Notes: a model not told the origin generated them from the sequence alone. DNA of 64,000 bases from Pempheris klunzingeri (GCF_042242105.1 NC_092029.1:13936885-14000884); one strand, 5' to 3'. Positions 36,101-49,585 are shown, counted from the stretch's first letter. Numbers and translations are program-made.

Positions 36101-39100
36101 GTTCTGGTGACAAGGAGAACACTTTCATGACACTGAGAGTGGGTAACCTTCCCTATAAATCAAATGTAAATGACTGCCAACACCAATAAGCAGAGTATTA
36201 ATGTGTCTTTTCATTCTAGGTTATTGGAAACATGGCTCCAGCTGTGGTACCTGGTAGTCCTGCCCTCAAGGCTGCTGTGATGCAGTGTGTGAACCAGCCT
36301 GCAGCCTCCCCGGCTGTGCAGCAGGCCGCCGTTCAAGTGTACAGGCTGACTCCTGTGCCTGAAGAGGCAAGACAAATTCATTCAAAGGTCTGACAAATTA
36401 TTGGAACAAATCTACTGTATACTCATCTATTGATCTCTATTGTTCACAGGCCAGAGAGGTTCTCATGCAGGTGGTTCTGGACAGCGCCAGTCCTGCCCAA
36501 AAGCGTATTGCTGCATATCTGGTACTTATGAAGGATCCCCAGTCTACTGAACTGGTGCAGATGGCTGATGCCTTGCCCAAAGAGCAGGACAAACAAGTCA
36601 AGAGCTTTGTGATCTCCCACATTACCAACATTTTGAGCTCAACTGAGCCAGAGACACAAGAGTAAGCAGTTAGAGCTTCATATCTATTTTTTCAAATTTG
36701 TTGAGTCATCAACATGATAAGCAGGTGTCCCGATTGCACCACCATCAGTGGTTTAACTGTATCATTTATTTTGTTCCCACAGACTGAGATATAAGATTCG
36801 TGATGCCCTGCAGGGAAATGAGGTTGGGCCCATTATGGATCCCACCAAGTTCTCTCGCAACTACAAGATCGGATCTGTGGAGGGCAACATGATCTTTGAG
36901 GGTACCAGCTACCTGCCCAAGGAGGTCATGCTTGAAATGACTCTGAAGGCATTTGGCTTTGACATTGACATGATGGAGGTAACCAATTTGAGATATTTCA
37001 ATTGATTGAGGTAATCTAGTCAATCGTTCAGTAGGCTAAGTTGTGTCTGTGCAAAATTTGTCATCTTTATAGGTTGGTATGGAGGGCAAAGGATTTGAGC
37101 CAACCGTTGACGCCCTGTTTGGAGAGAATGGCTTCTTCCCTGACTCTGCCCTGAAGACAATGTACTTTGTCTCTGACTACATGCCAGTCAGAGTCAAACA
37201 GGTGCTGCAGAACATCATGCCTGCAATGAAAAAGGACAGAATGAAGAGACAGGTACTCAGACCAATCTGCTTTGTATATATTAGATATTATATCTCCTGA
37301 GTAGTCACGAAGTGGGATTTTTACAAATGGCAATGAATTTAGTCATATAATATGGACATTTATATGTTAAGGCCTCCCAGAACCTGATGAGGGACATTGG
37401 ACGCAACCTCAACAAACTTGTGAGGGAACTGAAGGCTGCACAGACTCCTGAGGCAATGGTTTATCTGAGGCTTTTGGGAAATGAGCTGGGATATCTGAAG
37501 AGCAACGAAATGGAGGAGATGGCCTACTCTGCTGCCATGATGATTGACAGCATGTTCAAGATGGTCCCAACTGATGTAAGGACGTTATTGGTTAATGTTT
37601 GAAGAGAAAATGACAATGATACAATACATTCATTTAGGGAACTCCTTGTTTATGAGTTAAATGTTTTATGTGCATGTTTATTTGCCACAGCTAATGAAGG
37701 CACTGATGACCAAGACTGACAACACAATCTTTGCCCATTACATCTTCATGGACAATGAATTCTTCCTGCCCACTGTAACCGGTGTGCCTCTGAGGATTGC
37801 ACTGTCTGGTACTTTCACCCCTGGCATCAAGGGAGGATTTAAGATTGCTCCTGATATGGTAATTATCATTAAAGAAAACCTTCCAAAAATGTGTTTCACA
37901 GTCAACTAATAATTGCATGGGTTTCTATTTCACACAATCATAACCAAGGTTTACTGTGGTCCCACAGAGTGAAGTTACCTTCATGCCCTCTGCTGGCATT
38001 GAGTTTGTAACTCAGTTTGGCTCCGACATCTCTGAATATGCCAGCTCTGGATTAGAGATGCACACCTCCATTTTCCATGAGAGTGGGCTCACTGCCAAGC
38101 TCTCCATGACACGTGACGCTGCCAAGTTGACCATCCCTGCTCCAACGAGCCCTACAAAGCTCATCAAAATGACGTAAGAATTAGTAGAATTATTCTGTGT
38201 CCTGATTAGTAATGCAGAAAGAAACACACAGAAGCTGTTTTGCATATCTGTCTGTAATGCAACTGTTAAGTTAACACTAGCTAACCTAAAGTATAAAGTG
38301 GACAATAAGGATAGCTGTTTTTGTGGCTTGAATGCGTATTTTCATCTGTGTAATCATGTCCTCATGAAATAATTCTTCTAATAATTCTTATATTTGTGCT
38401 TGCAAAATTTCAACTTCTCTACATTTAAAATTTAGAAACACCCTGGTGGCAGTGACTGGATCAGAGGTGAAGACCATCCCCCCTATGGTGATGGACAAGG
38501 TTGATGTCAGTGAATGCACTCCCTTTTTCGCTGGGATGAAATACTGCACTGCTCTGCAGTACACTGACGCTTTCTCTCAGGAGACGGCCCCCTACTTCCC
38601 CTTCACTGGGGACAGCAAGTGAGCAAGACTTTGTAAACCACCAGCAAATAATTTTCCATTTAAAATAAATTACTTGTGAATATTAGCGAACTCATTGAAT
38701 TATCTAAACAGATTTGCTGTGGACCTCCATCCTACTGGTGAAGTCACCGAGTACATAGCCACTGTTGCCTACGAGCTCCTCAGGGAGGGAGAAGAGGGCC
38801 GGCAGAAGGTTGACTCTGTCAAGTTTGTTCTGAGGGCTGAAGGTAATGTGCAATATAAACAACATGGTAAAATCTTTTCATGTTTTCAGTGGCTCAAGTG
38901 GCCCTAGAAATTAAAGGGAAATTATGTAATACTTTTGTAATGGTTGGCCAACAACAGGTGCAGAGCCCACTGAAGCTAGAGCAATCATGAAATATAACAG
39001 AAGGAGGAATGTCATCAGTGCTGACATCCAGATCCCTGACTATGATGTGGAGGCTGGCCTCAGGCTGGGTGTTGTTGATGGAAACACCAAGGGCAAAGGA

Positions 39101-42100
39101 ACTCACTCCATCTCTCTTGACTTTGTAAACAAGAACATCCCTCAGCTCTCCCTGGTTGGCCGTGCCAAGTAAGAAATGAACAATAAATCCTCAGGATATA
39201 ACATTAACATCAGCCTCATCACTGAGAGTACACTAACCCACTGTAATATTTTTCAGTCTGAAGGCCATGAAGGAAGGTATGCTGCAAGTCCAACTTCTTG
39301 TTCCCTCAATCAGTGCTGATGCCACTGTCACAGCTAACATGAAGCGTGATGAAGAACTGGAACTGGAGCTTAAGAGTGAAGTCAAGGTCATGGAGGCCAC
39401 CTCTGAGCAGAAAATCACAATGAAATATGGTAATGTAATCTACCAGAATATTAGAAAATGTTGTTTTAATTGTTGTTGAGAATTTCTAACCATCCTAGAC
39501 ATAGTGCAGTCATTGAAGACTAAAACATTTTGCCTGAGAGAAAATGCAAAATTTTGTTTTGTTCAGAGTAAGTGTTCTTCCAGATTAACTCTAATTTCGA
39601 GTTTAGAGGAATGTATCCTCATACCTCAGGATTCAGTTCATTATTCTCTATTGTTGCAGATGACAGCAAGATTGAGGTTGAGTTCAAGTCTGATGTGAAC
39701 ACTGAGACCACCATCTTGCCAAATGCCGATGTGGTTGAGAAGTATGGCAATGAGCTTCTTGACATGGAGGTGGGACAGACCGACATGAGAGTCCGCCACA
39801 TCTTCAAGAAGTTTGTGGAGGTATGAATCTTTCATTGAACAATTATTAAAACCTTTCGGGTTACAAATGTGAGGCATGCGTAAAACATTGATTGTCTTTT
39901 TTCTTAGGCTGCAAATAACTACATGGAAAAGTATGGTGCTGATCTCCCTTACATTCAGAACTTCAGAGTACCTGATATGCCAGAGATTTCCCTGCCGGAG
40001 TTACTGTTCCTGAATACGTAAGCGTGAACAACTTCATGATAAATGTTTATATTACAGAATTTATTTGGAAACATTTATGCATTATTTACGTATACTTCTG
40101 TGTTTTTATCAGTGAGGCAAAGGCTGTCTACTTCTTCAACAACGAGCGCTTCACCATCGCTATTCCTCTCCCTCTTGGAGGAAAGTCAACAGAGGAGCTT
40201 AACTTCCCACCAGCTTTGACCACACCCCATGTGTCTCTACCCCAGTTTGGACTGGAGATCGTCTCCATGGAGGTCCCCATCCCAGAGCTTGTTATCCCAG
40301 AGAGCCTTACTCTGTCTGTTCCTCTGTTTGGCAAAGCTGAGGTTTCAACAATGATGAAGAGCAACCTATACAACATGGAGGCCTCAATGGCTGCTGGCAA
40401 AGATGTTGTGGAGACACCAAGCTACTCAGCTAAGTTTGATGTGAAGGGAACCTCCCCCCTTGACATTCTGTCAATGAAGATTGAAGGTAAAGAATAAATG
40501 TTATTCAAATATTTAGAATTTTTTACACCAATATCTTACAATGATGTGTTGTTCACTGTCGGTAGAGCACTTCAATAGTGGCTTGTGTATATTTCTCATA
40601 GCAGCAAATTCATCTCTTTGCGTTTCGTCAAAAGTTATTAGACTATGCGATCCTCAGTTACCAATTATAGTTCTTCCTCATTTTGTGTTTCATTTAGGAT
40701 CTGGAATGTTGGCCACCACTGATTCCATCAAGGCCCATTTGAAAAGTTCCTTTGTCCATAAATTCATTGAAGCCAGTATTAGTATTGTTGAGGATGCAAC
40801 TATCACAGACAAAATCAATGTGAAATCAAGCAGCAAGATTGAAGCCACAAGCCCATTTGGTCTCAACATTGAACTAGAGCACTCTGGCATGGCTGGCATT
40901 AACACTGAAGAAATCTCTGCTGATAGCAACTTTGAGGGGATCTTCAAGGCTGGACCCATGTATGGCAAGACCACTTCAACACAGTCATTTGCCATCTTCC
41001 CATTCAGGCCAGAAGCAAAGATTGATTCTACTGTTCAGTTTGACTCCACCATTGTTAAGGCCCAGAATACATTTGCAGCAACCCTGGCCAATGGTGAACT
41101 CTCAGTTGTGTCTAATACCAATGCATTTGAAGACATCTTGACCCATGTTGCTGAGCTTTCCTTCAAAGACAGCAAGCTGTCACTGAAAAGTGATGCAAAT
41201 GCCCTTGCTCTTGGCATGAAGATCCGCAACCAGGCTGAAGCCACTGCTGGTGCAGGTGAAATCGTCATGAGAATGGAAACAAATGCAGATCACTCTGAAA
41301 ACCGTGTTTACTCTCTGATGACTGCCACTTTTGATGTCAATGGTCTGGCTGTGAACAGTGATGCCACTGTGAAGCTCCTTGAGAATGAGGCTACTCACAA
41401 GGCTACTCTGACAATGAACAAGGATGGTTTGACCACAAGTGGAACAACTACTCTCCAGAGCCCCCTGGCCCTGGAAAACACCTTCAGTGCTGGGCTAGAT
41501 GCTTCAAAGGCCACTCTATCCATTACCAACAAAGCTGCTGTGAGTGACATCAAGGTTGATAATTCCAACACCATGACCATTACTCTCTCTAGCCTTGACT
41601 TCAATTCAAAGGCTGAAGCCACCGCAAGTGAGTTTGCCTCTTACACTCATGATATCACCATCGACCTGAAACCATACACTGCTTCTGCAAATGTCAATAA
41701 CAACCTGAAACTTCTGGCGGCCAACTTCATTAATGAGGCTAAGCTGCAGGCAGAGCTATACAAGATGGGCCTGACTGGAAGCCTGAAAGCCATCTATGGT
41801 GAGGAGGAGATCAAGCACACCTATGAGGTCAATTATGCTGATATGACTGCTAACGCAAAGTGCAGCACCACTGGAAAACTCTTTGGAACTCACATGAACC
41901 ACAACACCGAGATTGAAGTTATTGGTCTTGCTGCCAGGATCACCAATGGTGCCCGCTTCAACTCACAGCCAATGCGCTTTGACCATACCATCCGTTGCAG
42001 CATTGTTCCTTTTGATTTCAACCTTGATGCTATTTTCAATGCTGATGGAGACATGACCATGTATGGAAAGCACAGTGCCCAGCTCTATGGCAAGTTCCTC

Positions 42101-45100
42101 CTTAAAGCACAACCCCTTGCTTTTGCTAGCTCACATGAATGCAGAGCATCAGTATCCCAGCACATGGACAATGGTTTTGCCCTTGAGACTACATTTGACA
42201 ACAAGATGGATAATGTTCTGTCACTCCAAGAGCAGAAGACCAGTTTAAGAATGAGGTCTAAAATGAATGAGCATGCCTTTAATCAAGACATGAGTGTTTA
42301 CAACACTGCTGAAAGAACTGGAATTGAGGTTTCTGGCAGCTTCCTCACAAACATCCTCAACACAGAATCCACAGAGAATCAAGAATTCACCATCTCTGGC
42401 TTCCTCAAGTATGACAAGAACACAGATAGTCATATAATCCAGTTCCCTCTGATTGAAAGTCTGCCTGCCTTCTTGGAAAGCATCAAAGGCATTGTTGTAC
42501 AAGTTGCAGAAGCACTGCAAGACTACATCAACAAAGACGAGATAAGGGCTAAACTTGAGGCTCTTCCTCAGCATGTAAGTGACTTTGTTTCCCAACTGAA
42601 TGTAGAGGGCAAGGTAGATCAACTGAAGCAGTATTTCAGTGATTTTACCCAAGAATATGTCATCTCCATGGATGACGTGGAAGCCTCTTTGAGAAACCTG
42701 AAGGTTACTGTTGAGAAACTGCTGGCTGATTTCACTGCTTACATCCAAGACTTTGCTGGTATGATGAAGGAGATGATTATTCGTGGCACCCTACCTGAAA
42801 CCCTCATTCAGAAAATCCAGCAACACCTAAATACCATAAATGAGGAGTACGACATCAAGGCTGTGGTTATGTATGTGATTGATACCATGATGGAGATGAT
42901 CCAGCAGATTGACCTGGAAAAACTGGAGGGCAGCAGCATTGCATTCCTGCGTGATATTGACTCCAAGTATGAAATCAAGACTCATCTACAGATGATCATG
43001 AGTGATGTGAAACAAATAATTGACAGCTTTGACATTCAGAAATTTGCCACTGAGCTGAAGAGGTTCATTTCATCCATCAACTTTAAAGCTTACATTGAGA
43101 AACTAATGAATCAGATTCCCACAAAGATTTTCAGCGATATAACAGATTATATTAGGGAAATGATTCAGGACCTTGACATCGTAGGTAAGATCAACTCATT
43201 CTACGCCAAGATCAGAGAGCTGATTGTAAAGTTTGAGGCTGACAAAAAGGTTCAAGCTGTCTTGGAAAAGGCTGTGGAGCTCATCAAGCAGTTCAGAATT
43301 GAGGAAACTTTCAGGGCTGTAGCGAAGATGGTGAAGGACGCAGATTTCCCTACCAAATTCATGCAAGTCTTCCAGGTTGCCATCGACTACTTAAAAACAA
43401 CTGATGTTAAGGATATGATTCAACAGCTGAATATGTGCATTGAAACTATGGTGCAGAAACTGAAGTCATTGGACTACAATGACTTTGTGGATAAAGCCAA
43501 TCAATATATTGCTGAATACACTGCTTATATCAATGAGCTGATCAGGACTCTTGAAATCCCCCAGAAACTTGAGGCAACAAGAGATTTTGTCAACTTTGTC
43601 TTATCCTCTTTCAGAAACTTTATGGAACGCCTGAGAGAAATCAAAATTGCAGAAATTATTAAATCTTTTAAGGATTTCATTGACCAGCTAGTGTTTGATA
43701 ACGTTAGTGGATTTGCTGAATTCATAAAACAGGAAATTACAAATCTGGATGTCAAAGCTAAGATCATGTCTTATCAGGACTTTGTCAGCAAATACTACAG
43801 GAGGGTCATAATCATCATCACTGATATGTTCACCAATGTGGTTGACATGATTAAAGGAGTGGTACCCGAGCAAAAAATCATGAGCGAGATTCAGCAAATC
43901 TTTGATGGGCTCATGAATGAACTTAGGAAAGTCGAGTTGAAGATGCCATCCTTCATGCTTCCTTTCACTGATCTTGTTGTGCCTTCAGTGACGTTCAGCA
44001 TGGACAAGCTTGACCAGATTGAAATCCCAGCACAGCTGGACATCCCTGAGTTCACCATCCTGGACTTTTACACTGTGAAAGCAACCACAATTTCCTTTGA
44101 TGACATCAAGCTGATCCTTATTAATCTTATTGATTTCATTGTAAACTTTGAAATCAAAATGTTTGATGTGGATGTTTTCTTTGGAGACCTGGCAATGAAT
44201 TACCTTCCTTCCATGCCTGAGATAGCCTTCCCAGAAGTCACTCTTCCTGAGATCTCAATCCCAAGCATCCCACAAGTTCCTGTAGAAAAGCTTGTTGAGT
44301 CTCTTCAGGTTCCTGAGATCAAGCTGCCAACTATTCCAAGTGAGATCATGGTCCCATGCTTCGGCAAACTCTATGGTGAGATGAAGTTCCAAACTCCCAT
44401 CTACATCGTCAAGACATCTGTCGAGTTCCAAAACTCCACTGAGAGTGAAATGACGCCTACATTCACAGGATTCTTTACTTCCCAGGCCACAGCTCCAAGT
44501 TTTGAAATGCTTAATTACAAGCTGGACTCCACTGCTCGAATTGCAATCCCAAAAATGAGTCGGGTTGTCTTTGCAGAGACTCTGAAGTTGATCCATAGTG
44601 CTATTGGAGTTGAACATCAGGCGTCTGTAACTCTCTATGGCCCATCAGCCCAGGCTCAAGCCAAAACTATGATTAAGGTTACCACATCACCTTACACCGC
44701 TGACTTTATGAACACAGCTTTTATTGCTATGGAAGAAGGGATGTCTGCCTCTCTTGATACAAGTTACAATCATTTAGTGAACCTCCCAGTTTTCGAAGTC
44801 AGAAGTGAGGCCTCTGTAACACAGAAAGCTGTTGCTCACCAAAATGGCTACACATTCACTCTAACGGTGGATAATTCAGGCAAAGGCAAGTTTAATGCTG
44901 AAGATGGCAACCACAAGAGCAACTTACATTTTTCACTCACTCCCAGAATTGCCACTCTAACTTTCTCTGGTGACACAGACTCTACTTTCTTAAAGATGAA
45001 ACAGCAAATTACTGCTGAATCTGGCATACTTAACTACTTCAAGTTTAATGTTCGCAATGAGGCAGAGGCACCATTTATTAAAAACAGTCTTTTTGAGGCA

Positions 45101-48100
45101 TCTGGACATGGTAACCTTTATGATATGAAGGTTGAGCTGAAAGCAAACCATGACACAGAGCTGTATGGCGCAGTCAGTGGTGTCCTGTCCAATGGAATCA
45201 ACATTGTAGTCCGTCCTGTTGAGTTTGTCTTTGAATTCCAAAACAAAGGAAATGCTAAGGTCAACATTTTTGAAACTCTGATTGCTAAGATAGACCTACA
45301 GAATGACTACACAGCCATCTTAAAACCTGAGAGCCAACAGATGAACACAGTTGCTCTGGCTCGTCTTAATCAGTACAAGATGATCTACAACTTCACTGTA
45401 GATAATAATGAAAATGAGGCTGGCATTTTTGGTGCAATGGAAAGTGAGGCCAGTCTTGACTTCCTGACTTACCCCATCAGCATTCCTGAGCTTGACCTGC
45501 CTTTTGTTGAATTCCGTACTCCAGCTATCAGTGATCTGAACTTGTATGAACAGACTGGACTGAAGAGCATTTTGACAACCACTGAGCAGACCCTTAGTGT
45601 GGATGCCAAGATTGTTTACCAGAAAAGCCAGGCTGCCCCCCTTGTTGATATGATGAGTCTGATCCAGATTCCCTCTGTTGGTAACCTGATCACAGAGCTG
45701 TCCTTCAAGTCTGCCATCATGAATCTGAATGTTAATGCTGGACTGTATACTGAGGATGACCTTGTGTTCCGCCTGGGAGCTACCACAGCCTCTGTGTTTG
45801 ACAGTCTAAAGGCCAAGCTTGATGGCACCACCAGTCTGACCACCAAGAGAGGAATCAAGCTGGCTAATTCCCTCTCCCTTGAAAATCGTCACATCGAAGG
45901 CACTCATGACAGCACCATCAGTATGAGTACTGAGACTTTTGACACTGCTATCTCTGTTTCTACCATTGGAAAGATTAACCTGCCTATACTCAACTTGGAA
46001 GCAAACCAAAATCTGGTTGCAGACACCAAAACCAAAGCAAATGCTGTCTCCACCTTGAGAATGATTGGTGATTTCAACATCCCTGTAATCAAAGCTGTTG
46101 GAAAGGCAGAGGCAGACCACAGTATGAAGCTGGAGGGAACCTTTGAGTATGCTTCCATGGAGTCATCCACTAAGGCAAACATGGATGGCACAGTGCTTGA
46201 AGACTATCTAGTTTTGGGAATCCTGGATAATGAGTTTAATCTGCATCTGAACAATGATGGCCTGCGCTCCACCTCCAAGGTTATCACTGATGCTAAGTTT
46301 AACTATGGCACCACCAAAGTCTTTGGCATGGATGTGAATGAAAATCTTGCTGTTGAAGCCTCCCTGAGCCGTGTGTATGCAGTGTGGAAGTATATTGGCA
46401 ACAATGAAGCAAACCTGTTCACTTTCAACACCAAGGGCAAGCATGTTGCCCAGGCAACCATTGACTTTGCTCCAACATCTTCCTTGACTGCTGATATTCA
46501 GATTGACATCTCTCAGCCAAGTAGCCTGGGCGACCTCACCATCTTTGAGAAAACTGTTGCTGAAGTGACAGCCACTAAGCAGATGATCTCTGCCAATGCC
46601 AAATTTGTCAGCCCACTGTACACCACAAACCTGGCAGCTGAAGTAGAGGGCAGTGCTCCTGTCTTCAAGGTCACCTTTAAGTCCTCTGCCGCCTCTGCCA
46701 TTGTGCTCTTGGAATACGACATTGATGGTGAGTTGATGAATTTCCTCAAATGTGTTCTGTTTTATGTTACAAGCATTGTTGAGCGCTAAATCTTCCAAAA
46801 AATAATTTCTTTCAATAGCTTCTACTACTACAAGGTTTGAGAATGAAGCTCTGGACATGATTTCCAAGATTGCTCTGACACACGCTGAACTGGCCATGGA
46901 TGTCAGCCATGTCATTACCCAACCCTTGAGGTAAAATTCTGTATTTGTGTACAATATATGTTAAATTTTTCTTCAGATTTTTAAGATTTAAAGTAATTAA
47001 CTAATTTTCCTCACATTTTAGGAGAAAGCGACAGGCTGATGACAGGTAAGCATTCTATTAAGTCTTTTTTTTAATATATTTTAATCATGACCATTTATTT
47101 TAAAGTGTGTTAATCTGATTCTTTCATATTAAATATTAGACCTTATTTGAAATGTTTTCTTTCTCTTCCAGTAACTCTCGCCAAACCCTGAATGTGGACA
47201 TCACCAGTCCTACTTTCACTGATGTGAGCCTTCGTTATGCTGCTCAAAGAGATGGTATCAGTGCCTCAGTATCTACCCCAACCACTGGCTTCCTGGGCAT
47301 TCAGTTCACTGGCAGAGTCCCATCTCAGATGAGTGCAAGAGTCTATGGTCGTTATTCTGTGAGTATCTTTAATGGTACCTTTTTGATACAATGGTAAACT
47401 AAATAATAACAATATTGAAAATATAGTAAAATAATAAATAGTATAATAATAATAATAATAAAGCAGAAATAATATATAATTTTCTTCTATTCAACAGTCT
47501 GCCCCAGATGCTGACGTTGACATCTTGGTCATAAGATCATTTTTCAAGGATGCTGACAAGATGAACCTGCAGATTGCCTACAACATGGAGGCACCCAAAG
47601 CAATGCTCTCTGAGCTCAAGACGATCATCCCTTCCATCATCTCTTCACTCACAGTATTTGCTGACAAATACCAGATAACAAGGAACATGGAGGAACTGAA
47701 GAACTCTGTTGCTGACCAGATCAGGGAGGCCTACAATGCTGCAATCAACTATGATGTTCAAATGAGCCAGCTGTCAATCTTCTACAGGAACATCATTGTC
47801 CAGTACCAGAAGACTGTCCAGGTCTTCCTGGATGCTATTATCAAGATCTTGAGGGAGACCCAGTTCCAGCTCCCTGGGTCTGATGAGATGACCACCCTCC
47901 CTGAGGTCCTGAAGAAGCTGACCAGCAGCATTGCTGCTATGCTAGATGTCACCATCCAGAGTATCTATGAGAACATGGAGGTCTACTATAACACCTTTGT
48001 TGAGAAGATCAGTAGTGTGAAATTACGAATGCCAATTGGTGACGCAGTCACTGGAAGCCAGATCTTTGATCAGGTCAAAACAGGTCTCAAGAAAATCTTT

Positions 48101-48493
48101 GATGATCTGGTGGACTTTGTGAAAAATATGGAGAGTCTTGACACAATGTTAATGAAGATGGGTGAGACCCTAAAGGCTGTTGTTGAGAAATCTCAGGAGT
48201 TTGTTGACTCTGTCAAGTCTGACTATTTAGATACAGTGTTCATAAACATCAATGCCCTCTATCGTGAGTTTATCATAGCCGTAAACTCTTTTGTCAACCA
48301 GGTCTCTGCTCTAAATATGGAGCAGATCAAAGCTTCAATTGAGTACATTATGGACAGATTCATTTATGTAGTAGACCAGTTCAATAGCACTGTTTATGGT
48401 TTCCTTCAGCAAGCATCTGAGGAGGCTCAAGCCTACATGAAAGTTAGTGATGGAAAGCTTGAGATTGAGCTTCCATCTCCCTTCCAACAGTGA
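33172..48493 (+). CDS. apob: apolipoprotein B, first tandem copy, complete (29 exons)
   Basis: Exons: 33172-33226, 33581-33613, 33767-33879, 33984-34129, 34307-34454, 34592-34744, 35060-35184, 35285-35370, 35465-35909, 36024-36138, 36220-36366, 36450-36661, 36783-36978, 37073-37252, 37372-37575, 37691-37858, 37968-38173, 38436-38618, 38712-38842, 38958-39168, 39257-39429, 39660-39820, 39908-40017, 40113-40486, 40698-46727, 46819-46930, 47022-47045, 47172-47358, 47498-48493. The frame closes at about 3807 aa (human apoB-100 is 4563). It is the non-exchangeable scaffold of VLDL/LDL-type particles, assembled in the ER with MTP. Visible: signal peptide; vitellogenin-like lipid-transfer domain over roughly residues 30-600 (GKGFEPT, SHITNIL, NYLPKE-like blocks match human); beta-rich belt; helical region about 1936-2440; an LDL-receptor-site homologue at 3071-3080; helical C terminus. 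Exon 25 is 6030 nt, like the giant mammalian exon 26. Intron 11 is GC-AG. Which zebrafish-type paralogue (apoba/apobb) it matches cannot be decided here. Confidence 0.93.
35494..43753 (+). repeat. near-identical tract, copy 1 partner (of 54967-63201)
   Basis: From inside exon 9 to inside exon 25, this copy matches the second apoB copy almost base for base, introns included. Introns 9 and 14 show no difference by eye. Outside these limits introns cannot be aligned. The edges are the last mismatch on the left and the abrupt loss of match on the right. Confidence 0.9.
36367..36449 (+). other. GC-AG intron 11 of apoB copy 1
   Basis: The exon end GAAGAG is followed by GCAAGA rather than GT; the acceptor is CACAG. 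Joining here gives PEEAREVLMQ, in line with the human protein. The alternative GT 25 bases on would be in frame here but would shift the frame in copy 2. Confidence 0.85.
45833..45862 (+). other. LDL-receptor-binding site B homologue in apoB copy 1
   Basis: Residues 3071-3080 read [10 protein letters not shown] where human apoB-100 has RLTRKRGLKL, within well-matching flanks ([19 protein letters not shown]). Two of the human arginines are Ser and Thr here, so the cluster is less basic. This is a coding segment inside exon 25. Confidence 0.75.
47022..47045 (+). other. micro-exon 27 of apoB copy 1 encoding a furin-type site
   Basis: A 24-nt exon with a pyrimidine-rich acceptor (TTTTCCTCACATTTTAG) and a consensus donor (CAG|GTAAGC). 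With the exon 26 end it encodes RRKRQADDS (R3406-R3409 are RRKR). It is phase-neutral: exons 26 and 28 also join in frame without it. Confidence 0.75.
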
Positions 48494-48693
48494 AGAATCC
48501 TCATAGACTGAGGCCTAAGTCCATATGAAACACTACCATCTGTTCAAAACACATGCTTGGAAGGAGTATGGACTATTCAAATCTTTAACCATATTTAAGT
48601 TTAACAAAAACACCAGTTGTATCATGGTTTATTGTGTGCAAACATTGAAAATGTGAAGTTTTACTGACATTCCTGAAAAGAGTGAAAAGCATC

Positions 48694-48699
48694 AATAAA
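48694..48699 (+). terminator. poly(A) signal of apoB copy 1
   Basis: AATAAA about 200 bases after the stop codon. Confidence 0.8.
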
Positions 48700-48719
48700 A
48701 TATATTAATGCAATCTGTA

Positions 48720-49460
48720 AATGTCTGATTTCCTGCTTCATGATGTTTTTTTTAATTCACATCCAAACATTATATAAAGCAGCTTATCAAATAAAAAAAA
48801 AGATAAACAACGCAAGAAAGGATTTTGCTTAGTGTTACAATACAGTTTACATGAGTTTCACTGAGTTTATCTAGCCATGATTCAAGAATTGATTAGAACT
48901 TTTTAGATAACTGAGGTTCTGTTAAATTGACTGCTGATTTATTCAGATAGTGGATTCATTATGTATTAGTGATGATAGTTTCACTTGACAACATACACTT
49001 AAACTGTAAAGGTTGAAGTGATTCCAGCACTAACAAAATAATAAAACAAAAAATAATTGATACAAAACCAGAGCAGAAATACAACAGGTCACAGCATCAA
49101 CATCTACATACAAACAGCTTAGCAGGCTGCCCGTTGCACAAAAGACAAACAAATAGAAAACATATTTACTGTTCTGCAATATTCAGGACAATACCATTAG
49201 AAGGATCAATGGTATTAATGCAATGTTTATGTCATGGTCTGAGTGAATACTCGATTCTGCTTTGGACTAGAAATATCTTGTATTGCCACGTATCTATAAT
49301 CCCTCCTATTTCCTGGAGGCGTGAACAACGTTTCCATTGCATAAGAACCTAATGGGATGCTAATGACTGTTCCAGAAACTTATTTGTAAAAAAATAAAAA
49401 CTTATTTGAGATTATAAATGAATGGTCTTACTTTTTCTTTTTGCCAAGTGACTGTGGTTT
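48720..49460. other. intergenic, no feature seen
   Basis: AT-rich DNA between the two apoB genes; chance ORFs only. Confidence 0.5.
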
Positions 49461-49461
49461 A

Positions 49462-49585
49462 AGCAGGATAATTCCGTTCAAGGTGCCCATAATCAGGAAT
49501 TAATGGGCGATGAGAGGCAGTGAGCCGTCCGACATGCAGCATGCAGCCTGATAATGGACACCTCGTCGGGCATTATCCCTTACAT
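49462..49585. repeat. probable interspersed repeat with complementary segments
   Basis: GTGCCCATAATCAGG (from 49483) is nearly the reverse complement of CCTGATAATGGACAC (49547-49561), and AATGGGCGATGAGAGG (from 49502) of CCTCGTCGGGCATT (49561-49574). The order is A-B-A'-B'. It looks like a dispersed teleost element, class unknown. Confidence 0.4.

Noticed and set aside
36367..36390. GT donor 24 bases downstream for apoB exon 11
   Set aside because: Would frameshift copy 2 and add residues absent from the human protein.
40690..46954. Many antisense open frames inside the apoB coding exons (for example 42245-42748 and 46208-46954, minus)
   Set aside because: They overlap strongly conserved apoB reading frames, match no family, and recur in copy 2 only because the DNA is duplicated.
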